Source of the DNA: Lachnospiraceae bacterium
Lineage (GTDB): Bacteria > Bacillota > Clostridia > Lachnospirales > Lachnospiraceae
Direction of reading: 5' to 3'
Length of the DNA stretch: 64,000 nucleotides
NCBI GenBank assembly: GCA_022793375.1
Contig: JAAWCS010000021.1
Location: 86,716 to 150,715, forward strand
Below are positions 61,522-64,000 of this stretch, piece by piece. The position numbers and the translations under genes are program-made. Each line of letters starts with the position of its first letter. Within the stretch, counting starts at the first letter, position 1. The notes under the pieces are model-generated. The model did no database searches. It was not told where the DNA came from and was given only the letters and a program-made list of their open reading frames with translations.

Positions 61522-61552
61522 ATAATAAACTATTACGTAACGTGAAGGTCAA
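61522..61552 (-). promoter_or_regulatory. MerR/TipA-type promoter of the small gene-regulator operon
   Basis: TTGACC (61547-61552) and TATTAT (61522-61527) are 19 bases apart on the minus strand. The spacer holds the partial dyad CTTCACGTTACGTAATAG, like Mta/TipA binding sites. Confidence 0.75.
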
Positions 61553-61634
61553 GAGGTAATTCAAAAAAACAGGAAAATTGAACAGGAAAATCAAAGTTTT
61601 TAGGACTGCGGTACGGTCGGCGCGGATAAGACAT

Positions 61635-61680
61635 AAAAAAGCGGCAAGAAAGCACACGCTTTTGCAGGCTTTCTTCCGCT
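61635..61680 (-). terminator. Intrinsic terminator after queA
   Basis: AGCGGAAGAAAGC (61668-61680, minus strand) pairs with GCTTTCTTGCCGCT (61640-61653) with a one-base bulge, followed by a run of six T residues. Confidence 0.85.
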
Positions 61681-61688
61681 CAAAATTT

Positions 61689-62714
61689 TCACCCAATATA
61701 CATGGCATCGCCAAAACTAAAAAACCGATACCGCTCCCGCACCGCTTCTTCATAGGCCGCCATCACATGTTCCCGCCCGGCCAGCGCCGACACCAGCATA
61801 ATCAGCGTAGACTGCGGCAGGTGGAAGTTCGTAATCAGCGCATCCACCGCTTTAAAGCGATATCCCGGGTAGATAAAGATCTCCGTATTGCCGCTGCCGG
61901 CCCGCACCAGACCATCCTCGCCCGCCGCCGATTCCAGAGTCCGGCAGCTGGTCGTCCCCACCGCGACAATCCGCCCGCCGGCCTGTCTCGTCCGGTTGAT
62001 GATCTCCGCCTGTTCCGGCTCAATCTGGTAATATTCGGAATGCATGTGATGCTCTTCTACTACCTCTACTTTCACCGGGCGAAACGTGCCAAGACCCACG
62101 TGCAGCGTAACCTGGGCAATCCTTACTCCCTTCGCCTCAATCTCCGCCAGCAGTTCTTTCGTAAAATGCAGACCCGCCGTCGGCGCTGCCGCCGAACCTT
62201 CATATTTGGCATAAACAGTCTGATAGCGGCCCTTATCCTTCAGCTGGTGCGTGATATACGGAGGAAGCGGCATCTGTCCCAGTTCATCCAGAAGCTCCTC
62301 AAAAATCCCCTGGTAATCGAAGCGGATCAGGCGGTTGCCGTCCTCCACCACCTCCAAAACCTCTGCCCGCAGCAAGCCGTCCCCAAAGCTTAAAATCGTG
62401 CCCGGCCGCGTTTTCTTGCCGGGCCGGGTCAGAACTTCCCAAATATCGTTTTCCCGACGCTTTAACAGCAAAACCTCGATCGAGGCCCCCGTCTCCTCCC
62501 GGATGCCGAACAGGCGGGCCGGAATCACCTTCGTATTATTGATTACCAGACAATCACCCGCCCGCAGCTCGCTCGCGATATTCCGAAATACCTCGTGACG
62601 TATCTCTCCCGTTTCTTTGGAAAGCACCAATAAGCGCGAAGAAGAACGATCCTCCAACGGATCCTGGGCAATCAGCTCCTGTGGCAGATCAAAATCAAAC
62701 TCTTTTACATCCAT
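61689..62714 (-). CDS. queA: S-adenosylmethionine:tRNA ribosyltransferase-isomerase
   Basis: Transfers the ribosyl part of SAM to 7-aminomethyl-7-deazaguanine in tRNA to make epoxyqueuosine. The 341-residue length is normal. Family segments are [26 protein letters not shown] at the start, [12 protein letters not shown] near residue 55, TAGLHFT near residue 180, [10 protein letters not shown], and MHSEYY. ATG 62714 is preceded by AAGGGGAG. No other queuosine genes (tgt, queH, queG) are seen in this window, although tgt often follows queA in related genomes. Confidence 0.96.
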   Translation of the reverse strand: MDVKEFDFDLPQELIAQDPLEDRSSSRLLVLSKETGEIRHEVFRNIASELRAGDCLVINNTKVIPARLFGIREETGASIEVLLLKRRENDIWEVLTRPGKKTRPGTILSFGDGLLRAEVLEVVEDGNRLIRFDYQGIFEELLDELGQMPLPPYITHQLKDKGRYQTVYAKYEGSAAAPTAGLHFTKELLAEIEAKGVRIAQVTLHVGLGTFRPVKVEVVEEHHMHSEYYQIEPEQAEIINRTRQAGGRIVAVGTTSCRTLESAAGEDGLVRAGSGNTEIFIYPGYRFKAVDALITNFHLPQSTLIMLVSALAGREHVMAAYEEAVRERYRFFSFGDAMYIG

Positions 62715-62794
62715 ATTTCTCCCCTTATCCGCTGCAAGGGGGACGTCCGATACGCCCCCCTTGCTTTTCCTGCTTTAAATTTTGACACAATCGA

Positions 62795-63814
62795 TTACTT
62801 TGTAATCAGATAGCTGCTGGAGACATAGGCCTCCTCTCCGTTGTAGGTTACCTTGCTCCAAAGGCTGTTGTAACCGATTCGCTGCAGTTCCTCATTCGGT
62901 TCTACTTTTCCGACGATGTTGTCATCGTTTTCCGTGGTCGGTGTGCTGCGGATCCGCACCGTCGTGGTGGTCAGCACTTTCTCGTCCCGGTCCTCAAAGG
63001 TCATCTGATCGACATCTGTCACAACCGTCTCCTCCGGCACCGTCTCCTCGACATAAGAGCCGCCCTGATTCAGCCATTCTACGACCCGCGCCAGCTTTTC
63101 ATCCGCTGCCATCGCATCCTTCATCTTCTGATCGGTGTCTGCGATCAGCGTGCGCACCTGCTCGTCGCTGCTGACCGTATTGATATAACCGGTCAGCTCC
63201 GTATCCAGCGCGCCGGAATTGATATACATGGTGCCGTCCTCATTCGTGCACACGTAAAGCTGGATCAGCGCCGGACCGGGCGTCTCCACATTGCGGAATT
63301 TCACCTCGTAATAGACATAGGTTACGTAGGTCCCCTCTGTCATCCCCGGCTTCGTGTAGCAACTGATATTCTGGTAGTCCTCAATGTACTCCCCTTTCTT
63401 CTGCAGCTTCTCCACGGTCATGTCGTCGCCGGCCACCACATTGGAATATGCTTCGGCATCGCAGTTTTTCATTGCTTCAAAATATGTATGAATCAAGGTA
63501 TTGAGCTGCGGTACCGCATCCTTCTTCAGTTCATAATCCTCCGTCTCCTCGGGAACCGCTTCCGTTGTGCCTACAATAATATCTTCGGTCGGCACGGCCG
63601 CTGTCTCGTCAGGAACACTCGTATTGTTTTTTCCCATTAAGGCGATCAGCAATACGATAATCACTGCCACCAATATGACTATTACAAGATTCGTTTTATT
63701 CTTTAACAAGGCTGTCGCCTTTTCGATCGTATCCGTAACCGCGGAAGATACCTCCTGTTCTCCACGAGAAGTTTTTGTATTTTTATTCTTGTCTCCGTCC
63801 ACGCGTCCAGCCAT
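62795..63814 (-). CDS. Membrane-anchored protein with C-terminal SH3 domain
   Basis: A 339-residue protein with a charged cytoplasmic N-terminus (about 1-40) and one transmembrane helix near residues 43-61 (LVIVILVAVIIVLLIALMG). An acidic linker follows, then a mixed alpha/beta region with LNTLIHTYFEAMKNCDAEAYS (NTF2-like in pattern). A C-terminal bacterial SH3 domain (TTTTVRIRSTPTTENDDNIVGKVEPNEELQRIGYNSLWSKVTYNGEEAYVSSSYL) often binds peptidoglycan. The start 63814 has AAAGGAGGTT. A cell-envelope role is likely, but nothing more specific can be said. Confidence 0.85.
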   Translation of the reverse strand: MAGRVDGDKNKNTKTSRGEQEVSSAVTDTIEKATALLKNKTNLVIVILVAVIIVLLIALMGKNNTSVPDETAAVPTEDIIVGTTEAVPEETEDYELKKDAVPQLNTLIHTYFEAMKNCDAEAYSNVVAGDDMTVEKLQKKGEYIEDYQNISCYTKPGMTEGTYVTYVYYEVKFRNVETPGPALIQLYVCTNEDGTMYINSGALDTELTGYINTVSSDEQVRTLIADTDQKMKDAMAADEKLARVVEWLNQGGSYVEETVPEETVVTDVDQMTFEDRDEKVLTTTTVRIRSTPTTENDDNIVGKVEPNEELQRIGYNSLWSKVTYNGEEAYVSSSYLITK

Positions 63815-63875
63815 GGGGAAAACCTCCTTTTTCTCTTCTTATGTCAAGGTAATCGTCAATCAAAGATTCTTTTCT

Positions 63876-63904
63876 ATATTAGCAGACATTCCCCCAAAAA
63901 TCAA
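63876..63904 (-). promoter_or_regulatory. Promoter of the SH3 protein gene
   Basis: TTGATT (63899-63904) and TAATAT (63876-63881) with a 17-base spacer on the minus strand, 62 bases upstream of the start. Confidence 0.6.
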
Positions 63905-63962
63905 CCGCCATTTTGTGACATTTCGTTGAGCAATTTCTTAACGGTTTGTAAACAGATTCCGG

Positions 63963-64000
63963 CTATTGCAGACGACCGCTCTCCCAGTCAAAGCAGTAGA
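63963..64000 (-). CDS. Possible C-terminal end of an upstream gene (partial)
   Basis: Eleven codons, YCFDWESGRLQ and a stop at 63963-63965, run off the window edge on the minus strand. They look like a natural protein end but the stretch is too short to identify, and another frame is also open for 20 codons to a TAA. Confidence 0.25.
   Translation of the reverse strand, partial: YCFDWESGRLQ

Noticed and set aside
61578..62393. 271-codon plus-strand frame opposite queA
   Set aside because: queA is unmistakable on the other strand; the antisense frame is Arg-rich without a recognisable domain.
62735..62770. Strong GC hairpin (GCAAGGGGG...CCCCCTTGC) between queA and the SH3 gene as a terminator
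   Set aside because: On the transcribed minus strand it is not followed by a U-tract; the T-run is on the other strand, where no gene lies upstream. It overlaps the queA leader and may have another role.

Overview
The window is a high-GC Firmicutes chromosome segment, most likely from an anaerobic, spore-forming member of the Lachnospiraceae/Clostridiales. The evidence is a set of endospore genes (spoIVA, sigG, sigE, spoIIGA), a flagellin, a T-box leader, a formate-tetrahydrofolate ligase pathway and a flavin-dependent periplasmic-type reductase. Almost all features are core or metabolic; no rRNA, tRNA, CRISPR array, prophage or insertion sequence was seen.

Layout. 1-4.0 kb: spoIVA (cut by the window edge) behind galE, an N-acetylhexosamine-kinase-like gene and a sugar-1-P nucleotidyltransferase. 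4.0-10.7 kb: a large RND efflux pump divergent from its TetR regulator across a perfect dyad, then a PII-like protein with a cation/proton antiporter. 10.8-12.5 kb: an AlkD-like protein and a lone flagellin. 12.7-16.0 kb: folD-fchA-fhs one-carbon operon. 16.1-16.7 kb: two inverted copies of a structured repeat with compensatory stem changes. 16.8-20.3 kb: threonine aldolase, MATE, HAD phosphatase. 20.3-23.4 kb: metNIQ behind a T-box leader. 23.5-26.6 kb: VanR/VanS-like two-component pair plus a C39-like peptidase. 26.8-34.0 kb: spoIIGA-sigE, then a potABCD operon, then sigG. 34.2-39.7 kb: SPFH protein with a ribbon-helix-helix partner, a GH13 enzyme, an MBL-fold hydrolase, a mutarotase and a flavodoxin-like reductase. 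39.9-46.5 kb: a MerR-controlled FAD/FMN reductase, RarA, a YwqG-type protein and an SDR. 46.7-52.3 kb: a DUF4143 ATPase, TepA, YitT, DeoD and an FAD/Rieske oxidoreductase. 52.3-60.2 kb: two very large nucleic-acid enzymes in tandem, a helicase with a C-terminal HEPN-like domain and an EndoQ-UvrD fusion. 60.6-64 kb: a MerR/TipAS regulator with a frameshifted small gene, queA, and an SH3 membrane protein.

Regulation is unusually readable. Several near-consensus 17-bp-spaced promoters, two 19-bp-spaced MerR-type promoters with dyads, a sigma-E-type promoter for spoIVA, a methionine-context T-box and several intrinsic terminators can be placed directly. The best candidates for something undescribed are the HEPN-helicase / EndoQ-UvrD pair (possible DNA repair or defence unit) and the covarying structured repeat at 16.1-16.7 kb. 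Starts were moved from the longest reading frame wherever a ribosome binding site or family start supported it.
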